Below are positions 1-6,883 of a stretch of 64,000 bases of DNA, one piece after another. The position numbers and the translations under genes are program-made. Below the pieces are notes generated by a model. That model was given only the letters and a program-made list of their open reading frames with translations. It was not told the origin of the DNA and ran no database searches. The stretch comes from Pectinatus haikarae (GTDB taxonomy: Bacteria; Bacillota; Negativicutes; Selenomonadales; Selenomonadaceae): assembly GCF_030813505.1 (NCBI RefSeq), contig NZ_JAUSUE010000009.1; one strand, 5' to 3'. The first letter of the stretch is position 1. Every line of letters begins with the position of its first letter.

Positions 1-60
1 TAGTGATTGTCTCCTCTTTGGTTAATGGTGCTGTGAGAACTCCATTTTACCATTTAAAGG

Positions 61-80
61 AAAGTCACTGTGGACTTTTT
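61..80 (+). terminator. Weak candidate intrinsic terminator
   Basis: A 6-bp stem (AAAGTC at 61-66, GACTTT at 73-78) with a six-base loop is followed by a short T run. It could end a plus-strand gene lying before the window. The stem is short and the T tract brief, so this is a weak call. Nothing else is recognisable in 1-247 except a TATAAT-like hexamer at 134-139 without a good -35. Confidence 0.28.
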
Positions 81-269
81 GCAACTGTTCATTTTCATTT
101 TACAATCAACCTTTTTTATTTTAAATATTATTGTATAATAATAAATATATTATCCGATCAGTTCAGCTTTCTGCCGGCAATAAAAAGAGGATGTTCTTCC
201 TGACTGCAGATATATTTCGATTATTCAAATCAGAAATTTGAAGCCTATTAAAAGAGAGGTAATGAGAAA

Positions 270-845
270 ATGAAGAAAAAATATCTCTTACAGACGGCCC
301 TGTTTTTATTAGTGATAAGTTCTTTTTTTGTTGTTGGGAACGTATGCCGTGCGGAAAAGGCAGCTGCGGTAATTCCCGGAAATGCTTTTATTGCCAAGGG
401 AACTGTATTGAATTTTGAACTAATGACTGAAATCAGCAGTAAAACAAGTAAAGCAGGAGACAGTGTACAAATAAAACTCTTAAAGGATCTGTCCATTGAT
501 AACACCATTTTGATTCCAAAGGATACACTGTTAACAGGCACGCTAAAAAAAGCACAAGCAAGTAAACTAGCCGGGCAAGGTGCTGTCATAAGAATACTGT
601 TAGATAACTATACATTGCCAAATGGTATAACCGTTACACTGAATAAAGAAGAGATAAAATTTAAAGGTGATCGCAGTTACACCGGCCTTGCCAGCAATAT
701 ATTGCTTCCTTTTTCGGGAATCTTTTTTAAGGGAAAGCAGGTAAATTGCCCCGCAGGCATGAATTTCGAATATACAGTAAAAAATGATATAGACTTAGGA
801 ATCAGTCTGGACAGGCTGAATGACGCGGCAAAAGTACATATATAA
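270..845 (+). CDS. Secreted protein of unknown function, 191 aa
   Basis: I do not recognise a named family with confidence. Residues 1-28 form a classical signal peptide: three lysines, a hydrophobic core (LLQTALFLLVISSFFVV) and a likely signal peptidase I site after CRA. The mature part is about 160 residues, rich in beta-branched residues. It has a pattern seen in several small exported proteins: a 'KGTVLNFELMTEISSKTSKAG' type segment, then 'ILIPKDTLLTGTL' and a glycine-rich 'LPNGITVTL' stretch, suggesting repeated beta strands. There is no lipobox or transmembrane anchor. A good ribosome site (AGAGAGGT, 253-260) lies 9 bases before the ATG. It stands alone on the plus strand, separated from the next gene by about 130 bases that contain a promoter, so it is probably monocistronic. 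It acts outside the cytoplasm; the role is unknown. Confidence 0.75.
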   Translation: MKKKYLLQTALFLLVISSFFVVGNVCRAEKAAAVIPGNAFIAKGTVLNFELMTEISSKTSKAGDSVQIKLLKDLSIDNTILIPKDTLLTGTLKKAQASKLAGQGAVIRILLDNYTLPNGITVTLNKEEIKFKGDRSYTGLASNILLPFSGIFFKGKQVNCPAGMNFEYTVKNDIDLGISLDRLNDAAKVHI

Positions 846-866
846 ATTCCATATCATAGATAATTA

Positions 867-896
867 TTGGACAAATATTGCCGTATGATCTATACT
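867..896 (+). promoter_or_regulatory. Candidate sigma-A promoter for the flavin reductase-like gene
   Basis: TTGGAC (867-872) and TATACT (891-896) are separated by 18 bases, a reasonable vegetative promoter. The -10 also forms the left arm of an inverted repeat, TATACT-N4-AGTATA (891-906), a position where a repressor could act. The predicted start near 903 leaves a leader of about 75 bases before the GTG at 978. Confidence 0.45.
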
Positions 897-977
897 ATAC
901 AGTATAAATATGGTAAGATTATGTAATTTGTTCGGCTTGTTTTCATTTTGACAGTATTTGAGGAGGCATCATAGGCT

Positions 978-1514
978 GTGAAGAAAAAAATCGAAGTATT
1001 TGCTTATGCCAATGAAATCATGAAGGCACTCGGCACCGGTATTCTGCTGACTACAAAGGCGGAAGGTAAAATAAATTCGATGACGATAGGCTGGGGAAAT
1101 CTCGGTATCGTCTGGGGAAAACCGACTTTTACAGTTTTTGTAAGAGAAAATCGATTTACGAACTCTCAGCTGGCAAAAAATCCGGAATTCACAATTAACA
1201 TTCCATACGGCAATTTCAATAAAAAAATATTGGGATTCTGCGGCACGAAATCCGGCTATGAAGTTGATAAAATCGGAGATTTAAATTTGACTTTGGAACC
1301 GCCTGAAATTATAGCGGTTCCCGCCATCAAAGAGCTGCCCTTGACGCTTGAATGCAAAATCGTTTATAAACAAAAGCATAACGAGCATGCCATTGGAGAA
1401 GAAACTAAAAGGGAATACTATCCTCGGGATGTAACCAGTAATTTCTATGGTGCAAATAAAGATTTTCACACCGTTTATTACGGAGAAATTGTCAGTGCTT
1501 ACATTATAGAGTAA
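978..1514 (+). CDS. Flavin reductase-like FMN-binding split-barrel protein
   Basis: 178 residues, the usual size for the DIM6/NTAB flavin reductase-like family. These proteins bind FMN in a split beta-barrel and either reduce free flavin with NAD(P)H or act as unknown flavoproteins. The N-terminal half carries the family pattern: 'GTGILLTTKAEGKINSMTIGW', then 'KPTFTVFVRENRFTNSQL' and 'EFTINIPYG'. A later 'FYGANKDFHTVYYGEIVSAY' matches the C-terminal strand. No membrane segment or signal peptide is present, so it is cytoplasmic. The start is a GTG with a strong AGGAGG 11 bases upstream. The next gene, an ABM-domain protein, follows after 48 bases, so the two are probably co-transcribed and may share a redox or detoxification role. 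The substrate cannot be read from the sequence. Confidence 0.86.
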   Translation: MKKKIEVFAYANEIMKALGTGILLTTKAEGKINSMTIGWGNLGIVWGKPTFTVFVRENRFTNSQLAKNPEFTINIPYGNFNKKILGFCGTKSGYEVDKIGDLNLTLEPPEIIAVPAIKELPLTLECKIVYKQKHNEHAIGEETKREYYPRDVTSNFYGANKDFHTVYYGEIVSAYIIE

Positions 1515-1562
1515 ATAAAAAATTGTTATGCATATGCATTATAGAAAAGAGGTTGCATCAGC

Positions 1563-1853
1563 ATGATCAAAGTTGTAGCAAAGCAGACAGTAAAACAGGA
1601 TAAAATCAATAGTTTCCTAGCCTCTGCCAAAAAACTTGTGGAAGAAACACATCAAAAAGACTCCGGATGTATCAGTTACGATATATTTCAGGATCTGCAG
1701 CATGCCGAAGTATTGACGTTCATAGAAGAATGGGAAAACCAGGACGCGCTTGACAAGCATATGGCCTCTAAACACTTTAAGGAACTTTTCCCGTATCTCA
1801 ATGGACTTCTTGAAAAACCTGGAGAAATCAATTGCTATAAAAAAGTGGTATAA
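1563..1853 (+). CDS. Antibiotic biosynthesis monooxygenase (ABM) domain protein, YgiN-like
   Basis: 96 residues form one complete ABM ferredoxin-like fold. The order is an N-terminal strand 'MIKVVAKQTVKQDKINSFLA', a helix with 'KLVEETHQKDSGCISYDIFQD', a strand 'VLTFIEEWENQDALDKHMAS' and 'HFKELFPYL'. The conserved 'EEW' and 'H...S.HF' pattern is typical of putative quinol monooxygenases such as YgiN and of dimeric stress-associated homologues. Many such proteins have no proven substrate, so only the fold is claimed. The start has AAGAGG upstream. It is the last gene of the plus-strand pair with the flavin reductase-like gene and is followed by an intrinsic terminator. Confidence 0.87.
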   Translation: MIKVVAKQTVKQDKINSFLASAKKLVEETHQKDSGCISYDIFQDLQHAEVLTFIEEWENQDALDKHMASKHFKELFPYLNGLLEKPGEINCYKKVV

Positions 1854-1914
1854 AACTATAATTCTTTTTCTTCGCTGTTATATTTAATAGTTCGTATAAA
1901 GTTCCCAATAAAAA

Positions 1915-1950
1915 AAGGCCTCCGAAAATTTCGGAAGCCTTCATTTTTTT
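1915..1950. terminator. Intrinsic terminator after the ABM-domain gene
   Basis: A 13-bp stem with one mismatch (arms 1915-1927 and 1929-1941, AAGGCCTCCGAAA / TTTCGGAAGCCTT) is followed on the plus strand by CATTTTTTT. A run of A on the other side means it could also work for minus-strand transcription of the convergent methyltransferase gene. Confidence 0.75.
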
Positions 1951-1977
1951 TAAATGATTTAATTATAATCCATTTAT

Positions 1978-2022
1978 AAACATCCAAGTTAATGTAAAAT
2001 AAGAACATTAACTTGGATGTTT
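1978..2022. repeat. Perfect 18-bp inverted repeat (long hairpin)
   Basis: Arms at 1978-1995 and 2005-2022 are exact reverse complements over 18 bases, with a 9-base loop. The right arm ends in TTTTG, so it may be a second terminator. Its length and perfection exceed what termination needs, and it lies only 28 bases beyond a complete terminator. Confidence 0.6.
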
Positions 2023-2269
2023 TGTTACAGAAAAAGAATGCCTATTTTCATTATTGCCTATATTCTAGCACAATTAACTTATTTACACAAAACTGTCAGT
2101 TGATTACGATTAACTTCACCAGAAGATTATCCCATTATCTTTCACACAAAAACAGCACAGATAGGTTAATCGTGTCTTCAGCATCGTTTACTGCCAATGA
2201 GGTGACAGGGTTTACCATCTTCTGCAATATATATCATATGTGTCTGGTAAAAATTCTTGATCAACAGAA

Positions 2270-3070
2270 TTATATTCTCAGCTGCCAAAATGCCACAGCG
2301 CTTGCGGCGGCCACATTGAGTGAATCTACCTGATGAGCCATGGGGATTTTTACTGCATAGTCACAAGCAGCTATAACAGCTGATGACAAACCATAGCCCT
2401 CACTGCCAAAAATTAAGGCCAGCCGTTTTTCGGCGGCCAATTTTTTATCTTCTATGCCCACAGAATCTAGATTCAAGGCCATTGCAACTGTTTTAAACCC
2501 CCAGGTCCTCAATATAGAAATATCCTCGCCTATGCGCGCCCATGGCAATTGAAAAATTGTTCCCATGCTGACACGCACCGACCGTCTGCATAAAGGATCG
2601 CAGCAGGACGGAGTGATAAGTATAGCATCCATACCCAAAGCTGCAGCAGAACGAAATATAGCTCCGACATTGGTGGAATCTGTAATACCATCAAGTACAG
2701 CTATTCGCCGAGCCTTGGTTATCAGATTTTCCGCTGCTGCCAATTTGGGACGAGTCAATGCGCATAAGATGCCGCGTGTGAGCTTATAGCCGGTCAACTT
2801 TGCCAGCAATTCGCGGTCCCCCGTGTAAATGGAAACATCTCCGCACTCTCTAATAATATCCTGTGCTTGTCCCGTGATGCGTTTACGTTCCATTAGGAAA
2901 GCTAGTGGTTTGCAGCCATATTTCAGAGCCAATTTTATTACTTTAGAACTTTCTGCGATAAATATCCCCTTTTCAGGATCTGACCGATTACGCAGCTGCG
3001 CTTCTGTTAAATGACTGAACAGCGTCAGCTCAGGAGCAGCCAGATCATGCACTTCTATAATGTTAGCCAA
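2270..3070 (-). CDS. TrmH/SpoU family 23S rRNA or tRNA 2'-O-methyltransferase
   Basis: 266 residues: a short N-terminal substrate-recognition region (about 20-105, with 'LRNRSDPEKGIFIAESSKVI') followed by a SPOUT catalytic domain. Three SpoU motifs are visible: motif 1 'NVGAIFRSAAALG' (134-146), motif 2 'LIFGSEGYGL' (219-228) and motif 3 'IPM...DSLNVAAASAVA' (242-260). These build the knotted SAM-binding site and carry the Asn, Arg and Glu/Ser residues used for ribose 2'-O methylation. The target nucleotide cannot be told from sequence; homologues are usually annotated as RNA methyltransferase or RlmB/TrmH-like. The start is TTG, preceded by GAGGAAG about 11 bases upstream. The gene is monocistronic, facing convergent plus-strand genes. 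Confidence 0.9.
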   Translation of the reverse strand: MANIIEVHDLAAPELTLFSHLTEAQLRNRSDPEKGIFIAESSKVIKLALKYGCKPLAFLMERKRITGQAQDIIRECGDVSIYTGDRELLAKLTGYKLTRGILCALTRPKLAAAENLITKARRIAVLDGITDSTNVGAIFRSAAALGMDAILITPSCCDPLCRRSVRVSMGTIFQLPWARIGEDISILRTWGFKTVAMALNLDSVGIEDKKLAAEKRLALIFGSEGYGLSSAVIAACDYAVKIPMAHQVDSLNVAAASAVAFWQLRI

Positions 3071-3379
3071 AAAAATATCATCTTCCTCACATTAATGTAT
3101 TATTAAGGATGCTGTGCTATTACAGTACTTTTCAAACCGTGCCGATAATTTTATTTTTACTTCACAGAATTAATAGATCTGTCGTAAGGAACACGGTCCT
3201 GCCGCTAAAAGAACAATATATATACAAAAAATATATATTGCTGCCGTCTTCTAAAAAATTTTATCAAGCCCATTCCCCATAACTGGAATATGCCGAAATA
3301 ATTCTGCTGAGTTTACTGAGCTGCCCATTGAGTTAGGTTTTATAGCCAATTCACTGGGTGACTGTTCGTTTCCCTTCCT
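3071..3379. other. 309-base intergenic region without a recognisable gene
   Basis: Between the methyltransferase start and the end of the TetR gene I find no supported reading frame on either strand. The only structure is a 10-bp AT-only inverted repeat (3214-3240), which may form a weak hairpin after the TetR gene. Confidence 0.5.
3214..3240. repeat. AT-only inverted repeat
   Basis: CAATATATAT (3214-3223) and its exact reverse complement (3231-3240) flank a 7-base loop. It is low in GC, so the hairpin would be weak. It lies about 140 bases downstream of the TetR stop codon and its function is unknown. Confidence 0.4.
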
Positions 3380-3931
3380 CTATAAATTGCCCTTTTCATT
3401 AAAATATGGCTCAATAAATTTCCAGGCCCGCTCAAAATCGTTTTGCATATCCTCATTCCAAAAATTGGCAAACACAGGATGATGAAAGCGTGAAAACAAA
3501 CCTATCATACATAAAGTTTCCTGATTGTCAGTCATGCCGGAAGCCGTCGCGAGACTGCTGACCAGGTTGTTCATATGTTTCGCAACAAGTGAAGGGTTAG
3601 CACTTAAATACTCCGTATACAGTTTGAACATAACAGGTTCAGCTTTGTAAGCATTGTATTTTGCGTTTGCAAGAGTCCAGAGCCAGTCATGAATTATCTG
3701 CTGCTGTGACTTTTTTGAATCTATTTTATAAGGAAAAAGATCTGTCAGCACTGCATCCAGCCAATTAAAAGCGAGCACTTCCCATAGCTCTGTTTTATTC
3801 TTAAAATGCCTGTATAATGCCGGCTGAGAAATATTTACAGCAGCCGCCAGACTTGTTAAACTAACATTTCCGTAACCTTTTTCTAATAGTAATTCTTCTG
3901 CCTTTTTTAAGATTTTTTCCCTTGTATTCAT
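3380..3931 (-). CDS. TetR/AcrR family transcriptional regulator
   Basis: 183 residues. The N-terminal 50 carry the TetR DNA-binding domain: 'TREKILKKAEELLLEKGYGN' leads into the helix-turn-helix 'SLTSLAAAVNISQPALYRHF' (about 24-43) and the family signature 'KNKTELWE'. The C-terminal 130 residues are an all-helical ligand and dimer domain without a diagnostic ligand motif. It is transcribed away from a short-chain dehydrogenase whose promoter overlaps its own, so the simplest reading is that it represses that gene and itself until an inducer binds. No Shine-Dalgarno sequence precedes the ATG, and a promoter -10 ends only 6 bases before it, so the transcript may be leaderless. No other in-frame start fits the family's N-terminus. 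Confidence 0.9.
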   Translation of the reverse strand: MNTREKILKKAEELLLEKGYGNVSLTSLAAAVNISQPALYRHFKNKTELWEVLAFNWLDAVLTDLFPYKIDSKKSQQQIIHDWLWTLANAKYNAYKAEPVMFKLYTEYLSANPSLVAKHMNNLVSSLATASGMTDNQETLCMIGLFSRFHHPVFANFWNEDMQNDFERAWKFIEPYFNEKGNL

Positions 3932-3937
3932 ATTTTT

Positions 3938-3966
3938 ATTTTATCACAAGTTATAATTATTGACAA
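3938..3966 (-). promoter_or_regulatory. Promoter of the TetR gene
   Basis: On the minus strand TTGTCA (3961-3966) and TAAAAT (3938-3943) are 17 bases apart. The -35 shares bases with the oppositely directed promoter of the dehydrogenase. The predicted transcription start falls at or beside the ATG at 3931. Confidence 0.6.
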
Positions 3967-4008
3967 ATATAACTTTGCAGGATATAATAACTTTATCGTT
4001 TAGTTATA
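3948..4008. promoter_or_regulatory. Candidate TetR operator: repeated AAGTTAT/ATAACTT half-sites
   Basis: The motif occurs in both orientations across the overlapping promoters: AAGTTATA at 3948-3955, TATAACTT at 3968-3975, ATAACT at 3987-3992 and AGTTAT at 4002-4007, with a further TATAACTTTA at 4021-4030 just before the dehydrogenase ribosome site. The inverted pairs flank the shared -35 and the start site of the plus promoter, which suits a repressor controlling both genes. Confidence 0.5.
3960..3988 (+). promoter_or_regulatory. Consensus sigma-A promoter of the short-chain dehydrogenase
   Basis: TTGACA (3960-3965), a 17-base spacer and TATAAT (3983-3988) match the vegetative consensus exactly. 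Transcription should start near 3995, about 54 bases before the ATG at 4049. Confidence 0.8.
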
Positions 4009-4048
4009 AAAATAAAAAAATATAACTTTATAAAGGAGAAATAAATCT

Positions 4049-4786
4049 ATGAAAGCTCTTATCACAGGTGCAAACAAAGGTATAGGCCTTGCCATTGCAA
4101 AATCTCTCGGAAAATCAGGTGTCAAAATTCTGGTTGGAGCACGCAGCGAAAGCAGGGGGCAGGAAACAGTTAAAAAATTATCATCGCAAGGTATTGCGGC
4201 AAGTTTTATCAAAATTGATCTGAATAATTTTGATACTATTCATAATGCTGCAAAAGAAATTAATGAACTTGATCTACTTATCAATAATGCAGGAATTCCC
4301 GACAGTCATAAAACCGATCAACCTGATCTTGACCAGAAGAAAATGATATCTGACTATACTACTGATGACCTCCGCGAAACACTGGAAGTAAATTTTCTTG
4401 GTACACATGAAATGATCAAAGTTTTTCTGCCGAAACTCGTCAAAAACGGAAAAATCATAAATATCACTATCCCTATTCAGCCAAATGATTTTTGGCATCC
4501 TCTCGCCTATCAGACCAGTAAGGCAGCTCAAAATGTAATGACAATGGCCTATGCACTTGAGTTCAAAAATATGCACAGTGAAAAACAGATTTTTGGTATA
4601 ATGCCGGGGGGTGTGGCAACAGATCTCAACGGACATACTGCCGGTGCACTTGATGGTTATATCAAATCAGCGGAAGAAGCGGGCGAAATTATCGCAAAAC
4701 TCGCCCTCGATACAGAAAATCACAATGGTCAAATAGTTCAATTTGACGGAAAAATCATCACTGATTACGAAGCACAAATACATTGA
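4049..4786 (+). CDS. Short-chain dehydrogenase/reductase (SDR)
   Basis: 245 residues with a Rossmann fold. Visible are the cofactor motif 'TGANKGIG' (6-13), 'ARSESR' after the second strand (an arginine that favours NADPH), 'NNAG' (79-82) and the catalytic Tyr154 and Lys158 in 'YQTSK'. The usual catalytic serine about 13 residues before the tyrosine is not obvious: that stretch reads 'INITIPIQ', with Thr140 nearest. It resembles the carbonyl reductase-like SDRs often induced by xenobiotics. AAGGAG precedes the ATG. Divergent from the TetR gene and probably repressed by it; followed by a strong bidirectional terminator. The substrate is unknown. Confidence 0.9.
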   Translation: MKALITGANKGIGLAIAKSLGKSGVKILVGARSESRGQETVKKLSSQGIAASFIKIDLNNFDTIHNAAKEINELDLLINNAGIPDSHKTDQPDLDQKKMISDYTTDDLRETLEVNFLGTHEMIKVFLPKLVKNGKIINITIPIQPNDFWHPLAYQTSKAAQNVMTMAYALEFKNMHSEKQIFGIMPGGVATDLNGHTAGALDGYIKSAEEAGEIIAKLALDTENHNGQIVQFDGKIITDYEAQIH

Positions 4787-4830
4787 CGATCTGAGGTCTA
4801 AACATCACGATCGCTTTTCCGAAATTTACA

Positions 4831-4886
4831 AAAAACACGCCGTTTCAAAACACCTTACAAATGGTGATTTGAAACGGCGTGTTTTT
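4831..4886. terminator. Strong bidirectional intrinsic terminator
   Basis: Arms of 19 bases (4831-4849 and 4868-4886) are exact reverse complements. They are extended inside by CACC/GGTG (4851-4854, 4863-4866) around an 8-base loop. Five A's begin one arm and five T's end the other, so it can stop both the dehydrogenase transcript and the convergent plsY transcript. Confidence 0.85.
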
Positions 4887-4934
4887 CAGATAATAAGAGA
4901 ATTTCTTCAAATGGTGCAAAAAAGTTCTCGCATA

Positions 4935-5546
4935 TTACCTGCCGTTCAAATTTATCTTTGACTCATCGCCATTAACCAGACGATGAATATTTTCCCGATG
5001 CCTGTATACTACAAAAGCCGCGGCAAGTATACCAAAGATTATATATTGCCATGGTTTATTCCAATAATATGCCTGCAAAGGCACAGAGACTGCTGCGATC
5101 ATTGAAGCCAGCGAAACATATCTGGTAAACAAAACTACAATGAACCACAAGAGAAAGACACACAGCGCCGCCTGCGGCATGAGCATCGTTATAACACCCA
5201 ATCCTGTCGCAACACCCTTTCCACCCTTAAAAAAGAGAAACAACGAACACGAATGGCCAATTATAGCCATAATTCCCCCCAGAAGCAGCGCATAAGCTGA
5301 TGCTGGCTCCATTCCATTTGCTCCGGCATACATACCGATAAAAACACCGGCTGCGCCTTTGAAAAAATCCAAAATAAAAACACTGAACCCTGCTTTTTTA
5401 CCTAAAACACGCCATGCATTTGTAGCCCCGATATTATGGCTGCCATATTCACGAAGATCAGTATTAAAAAACAATTTACCGATTATAAGGCCGCTGGGAA
5501 GAGATCCTAAAATATAACCTGCAAGTAAAATAAAAAGATAACTCAC
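4935..5546 (-). CDS. plsY: Glycerol-3-phosphate acyltransferase PlsY
   Basis: 203 residues, the normal length. PlsY is an integral membrane enzyme that transfers an acyl group from acyl-phosphate to glycerol-3-phosphate, the first step of phospholipid synthesis. The family's three loops are visible: 'GSLPSGLIIGKLF' near the N-terminus, 'SHNIGATNAWRVLGKKAG' and 'GGKGVATGLG'. There are five or so hydrophobic segments. The start is GTG, overlapping the stop of der as GTGA, so the two are translationally coupled. It is the last gene of the cluster and ends at the shared terminator. Confidence 0.96.
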   Translation of the reverse strand: MSYLFILLAGYILGSLPSGLIIGKLFFNTDLREYGSHNIGATNAWRVLGKKAGFSVFILDFFKGAAGVFIGMYAGANGMEPASAYALLLGGIMAIIGHSCSLFLFFKGGKGVATGLGVITMLMPQAALCVFLLWFIVVLFTRYVSLASMIAAVSVPLQAYYWNKPWQYIIFGILAAAFVVYRHRENIHRLVNGDESKINLNGR

Positions 5547-6868
5547 TCGTCATCTTCCTTTCTTCCTTTCACAATCAGTTTCAACGGAGTACCTTCAAAA
5601 CCAAAACTTTCCCGTAATTTATTTTCTATAAAACGCAGATAAGAAAAATGCATAAGCTCTGGATCATTTACAAAAATAATAAACTTCGGTGGCTTTACAT
5701 CGACCTGTGTCATGAAGTATATTTTTAATTGTTTGCCCTTATGTGCAGGAGGCGGATTCACTGAAAGTGCATCCATTATAAGTTGATTCAGTACACTAGT
5801 CTGAATACGCATAGTCTGCTGTTCTGCCACATACTTAACCAATTCCGGCATACGATGTACACGCTGTCGCGTGAGAGCAGATATATATATAACCGGTGCA
5901 TATTGAAGAAAGCCCAATTCATCGCGCAGATCTTCCGTGAAACGAAGCGGCGTTTTTGAATCTTTTTCCACAAGATCCCATTTGTTAACGACTAATATAC
6001 AGCCTTTACCTGATTCATGGGCATATCCGGCTATTTTTTTATCCTGCTCTGTAACACCGTCCGGTCCGCTTATGAGCATCAAAACTACATCACTGCGATC
6101 TACGGCACGTAATGAACGAATTACGCTGTACCGCTCAACTGGTTCATCAATTTTGGCCTTACGCCTCATTCCGGCAGTATCGATGAGTGTATATTTTATA
6201 TCATCTTTAATAAAATGTGTATCAATGGCATCACGCGTTGTTCCGGGCATATTACTGACAATAACGCGATCCTGTCCAAGCATAGCATTGACCAGCGATG
6301 ACTTTCCTACATTAGGTCTGCCGATAACGGATATATGTATTTCATCCGGATCCTCAACCGCATCATCCATCTCGCCGAAAGCTTCAACTACCCGATCAAG
6401 CAAGTCACCCAGATTTAAAGAATTTGCTGCAGCGACAGGAATTGGATCACCAAGTCCCAAATTATAAAATTCATAAATATCCATTTCCTGTTTCTGTGTA
6501 TCTATTTTATTTATCGTCAATATTACAGGTTTTCTGGTATTGCGCAGTATACGTGCGATCTCTTCATCAGCGCTGGTCATGCCTGAACGTCCGTCAGTCA
6601 AAAAAATGATCACGTCTGCTTCGTCAATAGCCAACTGCGCCTGAACACGCATTGAGGAAAGTATTGTATCCTGACTTTCCAGCTCTATTCCACCAGTATC
6701 GATCATAGTAAAATTTTTATCAAGCCATTCAGCATCCATATATATTCTATCGCGAGTCACACCAGGAAAATCTTCGACAATAGAAACTCTTTTTTTCCCT
6801 ATTTGATTAAAAAGGGTAGATTTACCTACATTAGGTCTTCCGACTATCGCCACTATTGGTTTACTCAA
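5543..6868 (-). CDS. der: Ribosome-associated GTPase Der (EngA)
   Basis: A 441-residue essential GTPase with two tandem G domains and a C-terminal KH-like domain, needed for 50S subunit assembly. Both P-loops are 'GRPNVGKS' (about 10-17 and 186-193), each with a DTxG switch ('DTGG', 'DTAG') and an NKxD ('NKID', 'NKWD'). I place the start at the TTG at 6866-6868, because 'SKPIVAIVGRPNVGKST' is the family's usual N-terminus and GCAGGTG sits 8 bases upstream. A GTG nine bases earlier (6877) is possible but lies on top of the ribosome site. It sits 15 bases after the DUF512 gene and overlaps plsY by 4 bases. Confidence 0.96.
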   Translation of the reverse strand: MSKPIVAIVGRPNVGKSTLFNQIGKKRVSIVEDFPGVTRDRIYMDAEWLDKNFTMIDTGGIELESQDTILSSMRVQAQLAIDEADVIIFLTDGRSGMTSADEEIARILRNTRKPVILTINKIDTQKQEMDIYEFYNLGLGDPIPVAAANSLNLGDLLDRVVEAFGEMDDAVEDPDEIHISVIGRPNVGKSSLVNAMLGQDRVIVSNMPGTTRDAIDTHFIKDDIKYTLIDTAGMRRKAKIDEPVERYSVIRSLRAVDRSDVVLMLISGPDGVTEQDKKIAGYAHESGKGCILVVNKWDLVEKDSKTPLRFTEDLRDELGFLQYAPVIYISALTRQRVHRMPELVKYVAEQQTMRIQTSVLNQLIMDALSVNPPPAHKGKQLKIYFMTQVDVKPPKFIIFVNDPELMHFSYLRFIENKLRESFGFEGTPLKLIVKGRKEDDE

Positions 6869-6883
6869 ATTACGCACCTGCCT

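Larger units (their letters stand above)
1854..2269. other. 416-base convergent intergenic region
   Basis: This lies between the ABM-domain gene (plus) and the rRNA methyltransferase (minus). It holds two hairpins, at 1915-1950 and 1978-2022. From 2023 to 2269 I see no supported gene, RNA or repeat; the longest plus-strand reading frame there has no ribosome site and runs into the methyltransferase. Confidence 0.6.

Noticed and set aside
3..203. 66-codon plus-strand frame at the left edge
   Set aside because: AT-rich, Phe/Tyr/Ile-heavy translation and no ribosome site; looks like non-coding sequence.
2013..2333. 106-codon plus-strand reading frame after the hairpin at 1978-2022
   Set aside because: No ribosome site, no recognisable motif, and its end overlaps the methyltransferase gene on the other strand.
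3948..4030. ATAACTT repeats as a CRISPR-like or mobile repeat
   Set aside because: Short, irregular spacing and exact overlap with two promoters fit an operator.
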